A stretch of 64,000 nucleotides of DNA from CALKZN01 sp050633585. GTDB taxonomy: Bacteria > Pseudomonadota > Gammaproteobacteria > Arenicellales > Arenicellaceae. Made by a program: the position numbers and the translations under genes. Within the stretch, counting starts at the first letter, position 1, and every line of letters begins with the position of its first letter. This document shows, one piece after another, positions 28,474 to 38,100 of this stretch. The notes beneath the pieces were generated by a model that searched no databases, was not told where the DNA came from, and saw nothing but the letters and a program-made list of their open reading frames with translations. The stretch is taken from the NCBI GenBank assembly GCA_050633585.1, contig JBOEGT010000018.1:18339-82338 (forward strand), written 5' to 3'.

Positions 28474-28652
28474 ATAACACGTCTATCAAAGGCGTGTTTT
28501 ATAATAAAAATGCATAGGATAATGATACCGTTTTCTGATAATGTTCAACGCTTGAAAACGTGACTAAACACACGCACTAAAGCGCTCAGCATATGGCTCA
28601 GCCCATTAAAAAGCCGCTTAAAGATAGCAAGCAAAGAGATTAAGGTAAGAAG

Positions 28653-29798
28653 ATGAAAACCAGCACAATAGAAACAATCAGTAATTTAGCCGACGATGTC
28701 GGCGTCTTAATCTGTGGTCATGGAAGCCGATCAAAAGTGGCTGAAAAAGAATTTGGTTTGCTCGCGGAAGGCTTAAGTAAACGCTTCCCTCAACTAAAAG
28801 TAGCACATGGTTTTCTTGAATATTCCGCGCCCAATATGCATATGGCATTGGACTCACTGGTCGAACAAGGTGTGAAAAAAATTTATGCTGTCCCTGGCAT
28901 GTTGTTTGCTGCCACACATGCGCAAAATGATATTCCATCAGTCTTAACGACCTACCAAGAAAAACACCCTGGATTAGCCATTGAGTATGGCCAAGAACTT
29001 GGCCTACATGATGAAATGATTCTCGCTTTACAAACACGTATTTTAGAGGCAATGGGGGTCGATCATGTTCATGATGGTGACTTATATGACACGATGCTAG
29101 TTGTCGTTGGTCGTGGGACATCAGTGACCAACGCCAATGCTGAAGCCGCTAAACTGACACGTATTGTGTGCGAAAACATGGGGTTTGGCTGGTCTGAAAC
29201 CGTTTATTCAGGTGTAACATTTCCATCGGTTGGTCGCGGTCTTGAAATGGCGGTGAAACTGGGCTTTAAAAAAGTTGTCGTTGCCCCTTATTTCTTGTTT
29301 GGCGGTAAATTAATCGGCCGTATTCACGCTTATGTGGACAAAGTTGCCGAAGAAAATCCAGACGTGCAGTTCATGAAGGCCACCTATTTGCGCGATCAAG
29401 AACATGTTATCAACACATTCATTGAGCGCATCCAAGAAACCATTGACGGTCCAAAGCAAAACCTTGGCCTCATGCAGAGTTTTAAAGAACGCTTGGCCCG
29501 TGGTGAAGTCGATGTACATCATCATCATGCTGAATTTCAACCTGAAGACAAAAATAGTTCACACAGCCATGATCATCAACACAAGCATGGTCACAGCCAC
29601 TCTCATGGAGGACATTCACATTCTCATGGCCACTCGCACCCACGCTATAAGCACATCGGCCATCCACATGGACCCCGCACGATGATCAATGAAAATGTTT
29701 GCTGTTGCTTTATGGGGCAATTCCCTCAAGAAATCATTGATGAAGAACAGGCATTACGCCCTGTAGTTGAAAGAGAACCAAGCTGCAAAACCAGTTAA
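28653..29798 (+). CDS. cbiX: Long-form sirohydrochlorin cobaltochelatase CbiX with His-rich tail
   Basis: 381 residues. Two CbiX modules follow each other: LICGHGSRSK with metal-site His23 and MLFAATHAQNDIP with His89 in the first, and VVGRGTSVTN plus VVVAPYFLFGGKLIGRI in the second. A tail from about residue 300 contains roughly 25 histidines, and a cysteine cluster NVCCCFMG follows near residue 350, possibly for an iron-sulfur centre as in CbiX-L enzymes. It inserts cobalt (possibly also iron or nickel) into sirohydrochlorin, the early step of the anaerobic-type route. It stands alone on the plus strand, divergent from cobW-cobN. Confidence 0.93.
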   Translation: MKTSTIETISNLADDVGVLICGHGSRSKVAEKEFGLLAEGLSKRFPQLKVAHGFLEYSAPNMHMALDSLVEQGVKKIYAVPGMLFAATHAQNDIPSVLTTYQEKHPGLAIEYGQELGLHDEMILALQTRILEAMGVDHVHDGDLYDTMLVVVGRGTSVTNANAEAAKLTRIVCENMGFGWSETVYSGVTFPSVGRGLEMAVKLGFKKVVVAPYFLFGGKLIGRIHAYVDKVAEENPDVQFMKATYLRDQEHVINTFIERIQETIDGPKQNLGLMQSFKERLARGEVDVHHHHAEFQPEDKNSSHSHDHQHKHGHSHSHGGHSHSHGHSHPRYKHIGHPHGPRTMINENVCCCFMGQFPQEIIDEEQALRPVVEREPSCKTS

Positions 29799-30408
29799 AG
29801 AGAATGTCACTTCAACGTAAAAGTATTCACTAGGATAGGACTAGCCACATCGTTGTTTATGTGTTTTGGCAATGTTGATCGAGCTTGCCACCCTCTTTCA
29901 CCATCAACATAAAGATGGCCCTTATGAAGACAGTCTGGCTGACATTAAAACGTTTGAGGCGAAATGCATACGCCGATACGACAGTAAGCTAATCTCTTGT
30001 ATATCAACTCACTTTTAATCACAACGGTGAAAGCACATCAACAGACACCCCATTTATAAGAATGTATCCTCTGGAAATATGCGCTCTAGATAAGCTTATT
30101 GTGCTTGGATGGGGTTGGGCAGATATCTTCAAAAAAGTTATCTGCATATTGCCTCCTGCAAATAGGGTAACTTTTAGCACTTTATACGCTATTAAATTAA
30201 GCAACGCTGTTTTACTATTCGCTATGAAAGCTTAGAAAAGGACTCACTAAAGGATTAGTTTCGTAGCAAATTTTTTATTGAGCACCTTTCAAGTTCTTCT
30301 TACATAAGAACTCTTTCCAACACATTCACAACATACATATCTCGCTAGCTAATAATTAGATAGCTTACTCCCTAATAGGCCAACGCCTTATAAAACCCAG
30401 AGAACTTC
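29799..30408. other. 610-bp stretch without a confident gene
   Basis: Nothing here has convincing coding features. A 48-codon frame at 29872-30018 (plus) starts MLIELATLFHHQHKDGPY and has no recognisable domain or ribosome site. It could be a relic. The remainder is AT-rich and should carry the promoter of the small lipoprotein gene at 30409. Confidence 0.4.
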
Positions 30409-30777
30409 ATGAAACATACTATCTCTCTTCTATTATCACTCTCTCTCATTGCTTGCAGCGGAAAAACGGGCAAAGAAGAGAAAGAAATAGCAACTCAAGA
30501 ATTCATTAATTGTAATTTTCAAAGTGCAAAACAAAACGCTCAACTTGCTATCGATTATGCAGATGGCAACGTAGAAATTGCCGTTCCTGCGTTACTTATT
30601 ATCGGCAAAAGTTCTGAGTTTTTAGGCGAAAAAAGCGATGCTTTCGAAAAAATTGTCGAATTAGCTCCAGGCGTACAAACTGCTTCAGATGCAAAAAAGA
30701 TAGCGAATAACTTTGTTAAACAGCTATCAATAAAAGCACCCGAGAAAGTCAAAGCGTGCCCTCAACTACAAAGCTAA
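30409..30777 (+). CDS. Small lipoprotein of unknown function
   Basis: 122 residues. A signal peptide ends in the lipobox SLIAC, so Cys16 should be lipidated. The mature part (EFINCNFQSAKQNAQLAIDYADG, shown in pieces of helical pattern) is alpha-helical with alternating Ala/Leu spacing and could be one or two TPR-like helical hairpins. Its small size, lone position and a hairpin terminator downstream indicate a single-gene unit. I do not recognise the family. Two cysteines besides the lipidated one (in NCNF and KACP) might form a disulfide in the periplasm. Confidence 0.75.
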   Translation: MKHTISLLLSLSLIACSGKTGKEEKEIATQEFINCNFQSAKQNAQLAIDYADGNVEIAVPALLIIGKSSEFLGEKSDAFEKIVELAPGVQTASDAKKIANNFVKQLSIKAPEKVKACPQLQS

Positions 30778-30792
30778 TCATTCCTTCCTCAC

Positions 30793-30815
30793 AGCGCCTA
30801 CCTATTGTGGGCGCT
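30793..30815 (+). terminator. Hairpin after the small lipoprotein gene
   Basis: AGCGCCTAC and GTGGGCGCT pair over 9 positions (one G-T pair) around a CTATT loop, 15 bp after the stop. The following CTATAAATATT is only moderately T-rich, so termination may be partial. Confidence 0.6.
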
Positions 30816-30886
30816 CTATAAATATTACTGATGAAGAACAAGTGCTACAACTTGTGATTGACTAAAAGCCGCACAATCGCTGCTCT

Positions 30887-31312
30887 CTAGAAAGTCATGA
30901 CTATATTTTGCCCATTAGATGTTTGACAGTGACCGATGCCGCCGCCATCAATGCCACTATCCGGTCTGGAAAGTTGAAATTGGCATTCCATCGTATTACC
31001 TCTGTTACTGATCAGTTGCGCCTGCGTTTCTGATGAAAGTCTGTTTGAGTCTTTTATTATCCACCCATAATCGCTGAGCGATTTCCCAAGTGCTAACTCG
31101 TTGCCATAGATAGACGTCGAGAGCTGTACAAACTTACCAATATAGAGCTCATCATCAGGCATCTTAACCTCTAATTTACCGTCGCTGTCCAAAAAACCTT
31201 GTTCGTAGTCTATTTGTACTGAACGGCCTTGGCTCACCCCTTGGATGACTCCAGAGCTTGAACAAGCGGTGGTTAGTATTAACATTAACGCGATAACTAT
31301 TGTATGTTTCAT
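30887..31312 (-). CDS. Predicted outer-membrane lipoprotein of unknown function
   Basis: 141 residues with signal peptide MKHTIVIALMLILTTACSSS and lipobox TTAC (Cys17). The mature part is beta-rich: KLEVKMPDDELYIGKFVQLS, then NTMECQFQLSRPDSGIDGGGIGHCQTSNG, where two cysteines may form a disulfide. The Gly-rich GIDGGGIGHC pattern recurs in small periplasmic lipoproteins of unknown role. It is monocistronic, convergent with the neighbouring lipoprotein gene, and its signal peptide begins with the same MKHTI as that neighbour, probably by chance. Confidence 0.75.
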   Translation of the reverse strand: MKHTIVIALMLILTTACSSSGVIQGVSQGRSVQIDYEQGFLDSDGKLEVKMPDDELYIGKFVQLSTSIYGNELALGKSLSDYGWIIKDSNRLSSETQAQLISNRGNTMECQFQLSRPDSGIDGGGIGHCQTSNGQNIVMTF

Positions 31313-31514
31313 GATTAGAGCCTCTTCATAACATGTGTTTTAGCAGCCAAACTACGTTGTTAATGGCCACATCAGTTGAAATATATTTTCTAATCTAACC
31401 ATTTAGACCTAAACAATCAGAGACAGTACTGGACGTTTTTGTGACGGTTGAGTTCACTCAAGCTGGCTTGACGACTCGCCACAATCCATGTGTAAGCGTC
31501 GGTGTGACAAAAAT

Positions 31515-32042
31515 TTATGCGTTTTCTCGTTGCTTAATCCGACTGAGAGCAACTGGAGTGATGCCGAGATAACGCGCGATGTCATTCTGAGTCACTTGAT
31601 CAATTAAATTGGGAGTACGTTGCTTAAATAAGGCATATCTCTCTTGTGCTGATAAACATAGAAACTCAAATTCTCGACGCTCTTTTTTCATGGCAAGTCC
31701 GATGAGGACTTTGGTAATTGTATTTGAAAATTCAGCATTATTCGCCGCTATTGATTGAAGGTCTGCGAAGGGAATTTGCAGTAATGATGAGTCCTCCAAA
31801 CACATAAGACTAAAGGTTGAAGGCTCTGCTGAACTGCACGCAACTAAGCTGCCAATCAATTCACCTTCTTGAATAAATGACTTCACAAACTCCTTGCCCT
31901 CAGACGTCAAATAGTAAGCTTTCAGCAGTCCTGACTTAGTTAAATAGATTGATTTCTCCATATCACCTTGCTTGAACAGCAAGTCACCCTTTCTACATTC
32001 TATTGGCGTCCCAATAGCCTCAAATACTGAATAGCTGTTCAT
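31515..32042 (-). CDS. Crp/Fnr-family transcriptional regulator
   Basis: 175 residues. The N-terminal 110 form a cyclic-nucleotide-binding-like beta roll (CRKGDLLFKQGDMEKSIYLTKSG, EGELIGSL), and the C-terminus has a short winged helix (VTQNDIARYLGITPVALSRIKQ). It lacks the N-terminal cysteines of Fnr, so it is not an oxygen sensor of that type, and key cAMP contacts are not obvious. It is about 25-50 residues shorter than Crp. It is divergent from the SDR gene with a 92-bp gap and probably controls it. The effector is unknown. Confidence 0.85.
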   Translation of the reverse strand: MNSYSVFEAIGTPIECRKGDLLFKQGDMEKSIYLTKSGLLKAYYLTSEGKEFVKSFIQEGELIGSLVACSSAEPSTFSLMCLEDSSLLQIPFADLQSIAANNAEFSNTITKVLIGLAMKKERREFEFLCLSAQERYALFKQRTPNLIDQVTQNDIARYLGITPVALSRIKQRENA

Positions 32043-32134
32043 TTTTCCTCAAAATTTTGACGTGTTTTAACCTAGGTTAATTAGCTTTTATTGTTTTGAT
32101 TGTATTGTCAACAAAATAAAACACTGGAGTCATT

Positions 32135-32866
32135 ATGCATTTTCACAACAAACACATTGTCATTACTGGAGGCACTTCTGGTATCGGGCTAGCATTAGTC
32201 CAAAAGCTAGCTAAACATAATTATGTCATTGTTATTTCAAGAAAAGGGACGCTGCCTGAAGAATTATTCACTGGGCGATACCCAGTTGCGCTCTACCACG
32301 CTAATTTGGCACAAAAATCGGATATTGAATCAGTCGTCGATCAAATTCAAAAAAATCACGGTTCAATCGATGCGCTGTTTAATAATGCCGCTATCCAGTG
32401 TACCGCCGAGTTTCTGTCAGATGCGTTCAACTACGACGCCATTCAAACTGAAATAGATATTAATTTCACGGCCATTTGTCACCTAACGTATCTTTGTTTA
32501 CCGATGCTATTAGCCGCTGAAAAAGGTCAAATCATTAATATCAATTCCGGACTAGCAATCACTCCGAAGCGAGCATCAGCAATTTACTGTGCGACTAAAA
32601 GCGCCTTAGATTCTTTTTCTCAATCGCTACACTACCAACTAGAAAATACCACTATCGACGTTCAACAAGTATTCCTGCCATTGGTTCAAACCCCGATGAC
32701 CGCAGGCCGAGGGACAGGCAAATTGTTAGTCAATGACGTGGCCAGCCGTATTATCCGTGGAGCTGCACGAAATAAACGTGTTCACGACATTGGAAAAGTG
32801 CGCCTGCTGAGGCTAATTAATTACATTGCGCCGCCACTGGCACGACGCATCATGAAAGCGGGGTAG
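32135..32866 (+). CDS. Short-chain dehydrogenase/reductase (SDR), classical
   Basis: 243 residues. The cofactor site is GGTSGIGLA (residues 10-18), NNAA follows near residue 87, and the catalytic Tyr-xxx-Lys is in AIYCATKSALDSF (around 149-153) with a preceding serine in INSG. It resembles DltE/YqjQ-like proteins of unassigned substrate. TGGAGT precedes the ATG. It forms a pair with the VTT membrane protein gene starting 6 bp after it and is divergent from the Crp/Fnr regulator, so the three likely belong together. Substrate may be lipid-like, which is a guess from the membrane partner. Confidence 0.87.
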   Translation: MHFHNKHIVITGGTSGIGLALVQKLAKHNYVIVISRKGTLPEELFTGRYPVALYHANLAQKSDIESVVDQIQKNHGSIDALFNNAAIQCTAEFLSDAFNYDAIQTEIDINFTAICHLTYLCLPMLLAAEKGQIININSGLAITPKRASAIYCATKSALDSFSQSLHYQLENTTIDVQQVFLPLVQTPMTAGRGTGKLLVNDVASRIIRGAARNKRVHDIGKVRLLRLINYIAPPLARRIMKAG

Positions 32867-32871
32867 CAACC

Positions 32872-33534
32872 ATGAAAGGCATGCTAAAACTTATGGCTAT
32901 TCTGGCTCTTTGCTTCGCAAGTACATTCTTAGTGTTGAATGCAACAGGACTATTAACAATTGACCGAATCACCCATTGGCTAGAACTTGCTCAACAGAGC
33001 TCACCTATCCTATTAGGCAGCATCGTTGCCTTCTTGTTATTCGCCGATTTATTTGTCGCAATGCCGACATTAACTATCATGATACTTAGCGGTTTTTTCC
33101 TCGGCCCCGCAATAGGTGCCGTATTCTCTATTCTAGGCTTATCACTAGCTGGCATCTTTGGTTATGGCCTTAGCCATCGTTATGGAAATCGATTAGCAAA
33201 AACACTCATCCGAGACGAAGACGAACTCAAAAGCGCTGTGCAATCGTTTCGCCAGTTTGGTACTGGCACTATTTTACTCTCAAGGGCCGCGCCTATTTTA
33301 CCGGAAGTCAGTGCTTGTATGGCCGGCCTGACTCACATGTCAAAGATACGGTTTGCCATGGCATGGGGAGCCAGCACTATCCCTTATGCGGTAATAGCTA
33401 GTTATGCAGGATCGATTAGCACACTATCTGACCCTAAGCCCGCAATCACAGCAGCTATTGGATTAACCGCTTTCTTTTGGTTAGGCTGGGTCGCTTATCG
33501 CTCCCTTGTAATCAAGAAAAACACCCTTAAGTAA
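32872..33534 (+). CDS. TVP38/TMEM64 (VTT/DedA superfamily) membrane protein
   Basis: 220 residues with about five to six hydrophobic segments. The central part matches the VTT domain: ATLTIMILSGFFLGP-like entry helix (read as MPTLTIMILSGFFLGPAIGA), then GIFGYGLSHRYGNRL and, after a polar stretch, ILLSRAAPILPEVSACMAG with the conserved Arg and Pro of the second re-entrant region. Relatives move or scramble lipids or lipid carriers across the membrane. The gene starts 6 bp after the SDR stop and is followed by a strong hairpin, closing the operon. Confidence 0.87.
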   Translation: MKGMLKLMAILALCFASTFLVLNATGLLTIDRITHWLELAQQSSPILLGSIVAFLLFADLFVAMPTLTIMILSGFFLGPAIGAVFSILGLSLAGIFGYGLSHRYGNRLAKTLIRDEDELKSAVQSFRQFGTGTILLSRAAPILPEVSACMAGLTHMSKIRFAMAWGASTIPYAVIASYAGSISTLSDPKPAITAAIGLTAFFWLGWVAYRSLVIKKNTLK

Positions 33535-33545
33535 AACCTCTCAGG

Positions 33546-33597
33546 AGGGGAGAAAATAATGAATGAAGATCACGGCTATCTTCACATTTTCTCCCCT
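33546..33597 (+). terminator. Long hairpin closing the SDR-VTT operon
   Basis: AGGGGAGAAAAT (33546-33557) pairs perfectly with ATTTTCTCCCCT (33586-33597), and TGAAGAT/ATCTTCA extend the inside. It starts 11 bp after the stop at 33534. The trailing ACTTTAG is not a true T-run, so it may act as a terminator, a 3' stability element, or both. Confidence 0.75.
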
Positions 33598-33665
33598 TAC
33601 TTTAGATAAATTTGCAATTGAATAAACTATATAGCGCTATAAAACCCCCACAGAAACATTCACTT

Positions 33666-35036
33666 ATGCCTTCTAACATACGAAAGTATTCAGTATTAAC
33701 AAAAAATATTTTATTGGCATTCATCGCTATTTATTTTTTCTTGTGGCCAGCCGCCATCATCGTTAGCGATATTCAAGCGCCCGAACTTCGTAACAATGGT
33801 TTGCCTAGCTTCACATATCGATGGCACAAAAATATTTCGAAAAACTTCGCCTCTTGGGCAACTGACCGGATCGGTTCAAATCGAGCAAACTCGTTAAACA
33901 TAGATAATATTTCAGGCACAGAGTGGCCTATGTTCAGTGCGGTTTATTATCTATGGGCAACTGAATCGCTTCAACGCTATTGGGAGGGCAACCCATCAGT
34001 ATCAGACAAAGCTCCCATCGATTACGCACAAGACTCTATCCGATCAGCAGCCTCACTCGTTGCCGACAAAGGGAATGCTACGTGGGTCATCAAACATTGG
34101 GGGGACACTTACCTTGAGCAGGAAAATATTTTCTATCGAATGCTACTCATTAGCGGCTTAACAAGTTTCGAGAAATTATTATCCGACAACACTTATCATA
34201 AACTACTTACCAATCAAGTTCACAGCCTTGCCGAAGAACTAGACAACTCTCCTTACGGCTTATTAGATGACTATCCAAGACAGTGCTACCCCGTTGACGT
34301 TTTGCCTGCAATTGCCGCCATCAACAGAGCACAATCGCTTATTAACCATGATTTTAGCGGCGTAATATCTCGTGCAAAAAGAGGTTTCTCAGGTAATCTT
34401 CTGGATCCTCACACTCTCTTACCCGCTTATGTTGCCGATTCAAAGCAAGGAAAAAGTTATGGGCCCGCTCGCGGAGTCGGCATGTCATATATGCTCATTT
34501 GGTCACCCGAAATTTGGCCAGAATTATCACGAGAGTGGTACTCAAAATACCAAACACATTTCTGGCAGCAAAATAGCTTCATAGCGGGTGTTCGAGAATT
34601 CACAAAAGAACTACCCTACCCTGACTGGTTAATGGATGTTGATGCAGGGCCTGTTATCGCTGGCTATGGAACTGCTGCCAGTGCCTTCGGAATCGGAGCT
34701 GCACGCGCCAATGGAAAATTTGATCATGCATTCCCTTTAAGCGCTGAAGCGCTAGCCTCATCATGGCCTTTGCCTCACGGAACGTTATTGATACCAAAAC
34801 TGCTATCGAACATATCAGATGCGCCATTTATTGGTGAAACAGCCTTACTCTTTAATTTCACCCGCCAAATGATTGATTCAGAAACAACTTCAGCCGCTAA
34901 TAGCAAGCTACCACTGTTCGTGTATTTTTGTATTTCAATGTATTTACTGTTTGGCCTATTATTGCTTAAGCCACTATTGAGACAAATTATGCATTGGCGA
35001 AAAATAGCTCGAAATAAACAACGACATTCACATTGA
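33666..35036 (+). CDS. Membrane-anchored protein, possibly linalool dehydratase/isomerase-like alpha-barrel
   Basis: About 456 residues from the ATG at 33666; a TTG at 33612 would add 18 residues and neither has a clear ribosome site. One transmembrane helix lies near the N-terminus (NILLAFIAIYFFLWPAAIIV) and one near the C-terminus (FVYFCISMYLLFGLLLLKPL), with a large helical domain between them, rich in Trp and Tyr, presumably periplasmic. Segments such as EWPMFSAVYYLWATESLQRYW and DDYPRQCYPVDVLPAIAAIN recall the Ldi (alpha/alpha)6 fold, but the match is from memory and weak. No neighbour explains it. It is monocistronic and convergent with the next gene. Confidence 0.55.
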   Translation: MPSNIRKYSVLTKNILLAFIAIYFFLWPAAIIVSDIQAPELRNNGLPSFTYRWHKNISKNFASWATDRIGSNRANSLNIDNISGTEWPMFSAVYYLWATESLQRYWEGNPSVSDKAPIDYAQDSIRSAASLVADKGNATWVIKHWGDTYLEQENIFYRMLLISGLTSFEKLLSDNTYHKLLTNQVHSLAEELDNSPYGLLDDYPRQCYPVDVLPAIAAINRAQSLINHDFSGVISRAKRGFSGNLLDPHTLLPAYVADSKQGKSYGPARGVGMSYMLIWSPEIWPELSREWYSKYQTHFWQQNSFIAGVREFTKELPYPDWLMDVDAGPVIAGYGTAASAFGIGAARANGKFDHAFPLSAEALASSWPLPHGTLLIPKLLSNISDAPFIGETALLFNFTRQMIDSETTSAANSKLPLFVYFCISMYLLFGLLLLKPLLRQIMHWRKIARNKQRHSH

Positions 35037-35099
35037 CAAGTGACTAATATCGTTATCAAAAACTATCACGCTAAAATAGCAATCATTGCCCCGCTTCAC

Positions 35100-35127
35100 T
35101 TCTCACCTCTTGATCAAGAGGTGAGAA
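35100..35127. terminator. Bidirectional terminator, perfect 28-bp palindrome
   Basis: The stretch is its own reverse complement over 28 bp (arms TTCTCACCTCTTGA and TCAAGAGGTGAGAA). It lies between the convergent genes ending at 35036 (plus) and 35144 (minus), with TATTTATAT on the right side. Confidence 0.8.
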
Positions 35128-35143
35128 TATTTATATAAGCACT

Positions 35144-38100
35144 TTATTTCCCTTCGTTTTCACCACTATCCTGACTCAGCTTTGCAGTCTTCTCTTTTTT
35201 AACGCTTTTGCGCCAGAGACCGTCCGCACTAAAAGCCTCCCAAGCGTTCTGCAGCCATCGAACAACGGATATAGCAAGCCATAGCGCCCACGCTAGCATT
35301 AACATCCGATAAACCCATATCGGCAAGCTAAAGAAGCCCGCTTGAGGAAGCAATGCGCTAGATCTGTCCTGATACCACTGCAATAAATACGCGTATGAAT
35401 TATTGCCTTTCACCATCATCGATGGGTTACCTAATAAACCATTGGCAACCGACCCACATAAAATCAACAACGCTAGAACAGTCAGGGCCACAAACGACAC
35501 TTGTATGGCATTAAATTTTCTGGCCGAAAACAGCGTAGTGTCGAAGCTAGGCTTTATTTTTATGAAAACCAGCCATCCAATCAGAACCAATATCAATAGC
35601 GGGTGTGTTTGACTCAATCCTAAAGCAAGCAGAGCCCATTCATAGGTTTTGAGGGAGGTCACTTTTGCTTGCCCTAGAATAAAGGCTAAAAGAAACAAGG
35701 TTAAAACAACACCCCAAAACAAAACAGCTGGTCCTATGGTGGGGCCATATGTCCACAAAAGCCAGCGATCTTGCGGGACCTTGATTTTAATATTGGCATT
35801 GACGTGATTCAGTTTTAAATCGACAACAGGACTGACATAGTTTCTTGAGACAGAGCCATCGGCACGCCAATCAAGCGTGACGACCTGCTTGCCCGGTTTC
35901 AGCGTCAGCATTAAATTGTTATTATTTTTCTGAATAGATTGCTTAACGTTATCAATGCTCAATCTTTGAATATCCACATCGCTTGGCAAACTGATTTCAT
36001 GTTGCGTGCCTCGACTACTGATGGCGGTGAAACTTAGTTTAAACTCTTCAGCACGCTTACCAATCGAAATATCTAACTGACTATTTTGAACCGTCACCGC
36101 TTGGCCCGACACACCTTGCGGCCGGCTAACATTCAGCGTTAATTTTTCACTGGGCCAAGGCCTCCACACGGGTATTGCCGTATTATTAAATTGTTGTTGA
36201 AAATTGACAGGGATGCCTTCGGCTTGCCAATGCCAAATTGCATTAGGATTAAAGCGCCACGTTTCTAAATATGACTTTTGTTTGTCTGCAACTAACGCTA
36301 TTTGCTCACTGATGGGGATGCTGGATGACCACTGAAGCGTATTTTGATTCGCTTCCAGCTTCACACTCACTTGTCCATCTTTAACCACCATTTGTTCGCT
36401 TAATGGTTTTTCATTGGCTAACAATTTGACATCAACATTAATCGGAACGCCTCGATCGGAAATTCGGCTGATGGTTGTTACAACACGCCAGGTTAAGCCT
36501 AATTCAAAATAGCGGTCGACCATGACAAAAGCCGGAAGCGTTCTGGTATCCCAGCTATCGGTATTTTCAACATTATTACTGACACGCGTTAACTGCAATT
36601 GATGGCTAGGCTTACCATTTTTATTAATGCCATCGACAGACCAAAACTGCGTGTTGATATTCGTCGATACGCTGTGAGGTTTTAACGGAAGAGGTAAAAG
36701 TAAATTGTTGCCCGCCGGAATTTTCCCTCTCAGCACAACCGTATTAAGGCCTTTAGGTATGAGCACCCACAGTTGACTATTTTGATCTCGTTGAAGTTCT
36801 GGGTTTATTTCACTATTGACAACAATGCTTTCTGGCAACCACGTTTTGGTACTGCCAGGTAGCGGGATAGTTGTCTCATGAAGGGCATGAACACGGAGCC
36901 GAAGCGTCATCACATCATCACTGATGGAAATATTCATGCGTTCAATGTTGGCGCAATACGGCAAACAGTCTGGTGCGCTGTTTTCTTTATCACGCTCTAA
37001 GCGCCTTTTTAGTTCATTTAAAATATCTTGCCTAGGAACAAGGTGTGAGTTGCTGCTGTCACTCGTTAGCACTTCAGCTTGTTTTGCATGCGCTGTTGGC
37101 GTATCGGCAATCGATAGCAGTCCACACATAACACTCGCGATGACAACAGACGGCAAGCCGTACAAGCGGCCTAATGGTTTCGGCAGATTCAACGCCACAC
37201 CTTTGATTTGGATAAAACTGACAATGAAACGCGACGCGAGTATTAATAACAAAACAATGCCTAATAGCCTCAAGATAGATGTCAGCATTGGGGGAATTAA
37301 AATCAGTTTTCCTACTTGGTCAGGCTTAATCGGGCCTGTCCAATTTAAGCGAATAGCCTTGTAGTTTGACCATGTGGGTAAACCAGGGCCTGTTTGAATC
37401 TTATTGTTTGGATCTAAGCTTTGTAAGTTTTTTTGCTGTTTAAAGCCGCTGTCTCGGCTATTTAACGGTGAACTGCTGAAAAAATCGGTAGTTCCTTGAG
37501 CAACCTCTTCCGCTAATACTTTAGACTCCATTATTGCCGCACGAGGAGATGACACAATCACTTTTCTAGGCGATGCTTTCTGACCAGCAGAACGTAAATG
37601 ATGATTTTGAGTCGAAATGCTATTTTCAAGCTGCGGGAAAAAACTATATCTCACTGTATCGATCGTGTAGCCAAAGAGGTTCAGGCTTAACGCCAGCAAA
37701 AGAAATACAAACGTTGCCGAACTGAGAATGGTGAATTTGCTTTTGGGTATGTATTTCACTAAGGCAAACGCAATTAAAATAAACAACCACAGATAGGTCG
37801 GCGAACCTGTCTCATGCCACGTTAATACTAACGTCACTAGAGAAATTCCTCCCCAGAGAGGGTTAAACAATTTTGTGCAAACCGCAGCGATCACTAACAC
37901 AATAAAAATATCTAATAGCGTCCATTGCTTAATCCAACTGTTCGGTAAATTATCTGTCCCGCTGGCAAATAGCAAACGCCAACCAGGCGGCAAATTAATC
38001 TGTGTAGACACGGATTGTAAGTGTGTTTTCCAGCCGTTTGCAGGGATCGTTGTGCGTGATTTTTCATAGCGACTTTCAGCGCTCAAGTTAATCACGTTAC

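Noticed and set aside
28274..28489. 71-codon frame on the minus strand over the palindromic element
   Set aside because: The sequence is the two arms of the MITE-like hairpin; the translated text has no conserved pattern and no ribosome site.
28519..28543. Fur-like half-sites GATAATGATA and GATAATG upstream of cbiX
   Set aside because: Only about 12 of 19 positions fit the Fur consensus and there is no palindrome. AT-rich intergenic DNA gives such matches easily.
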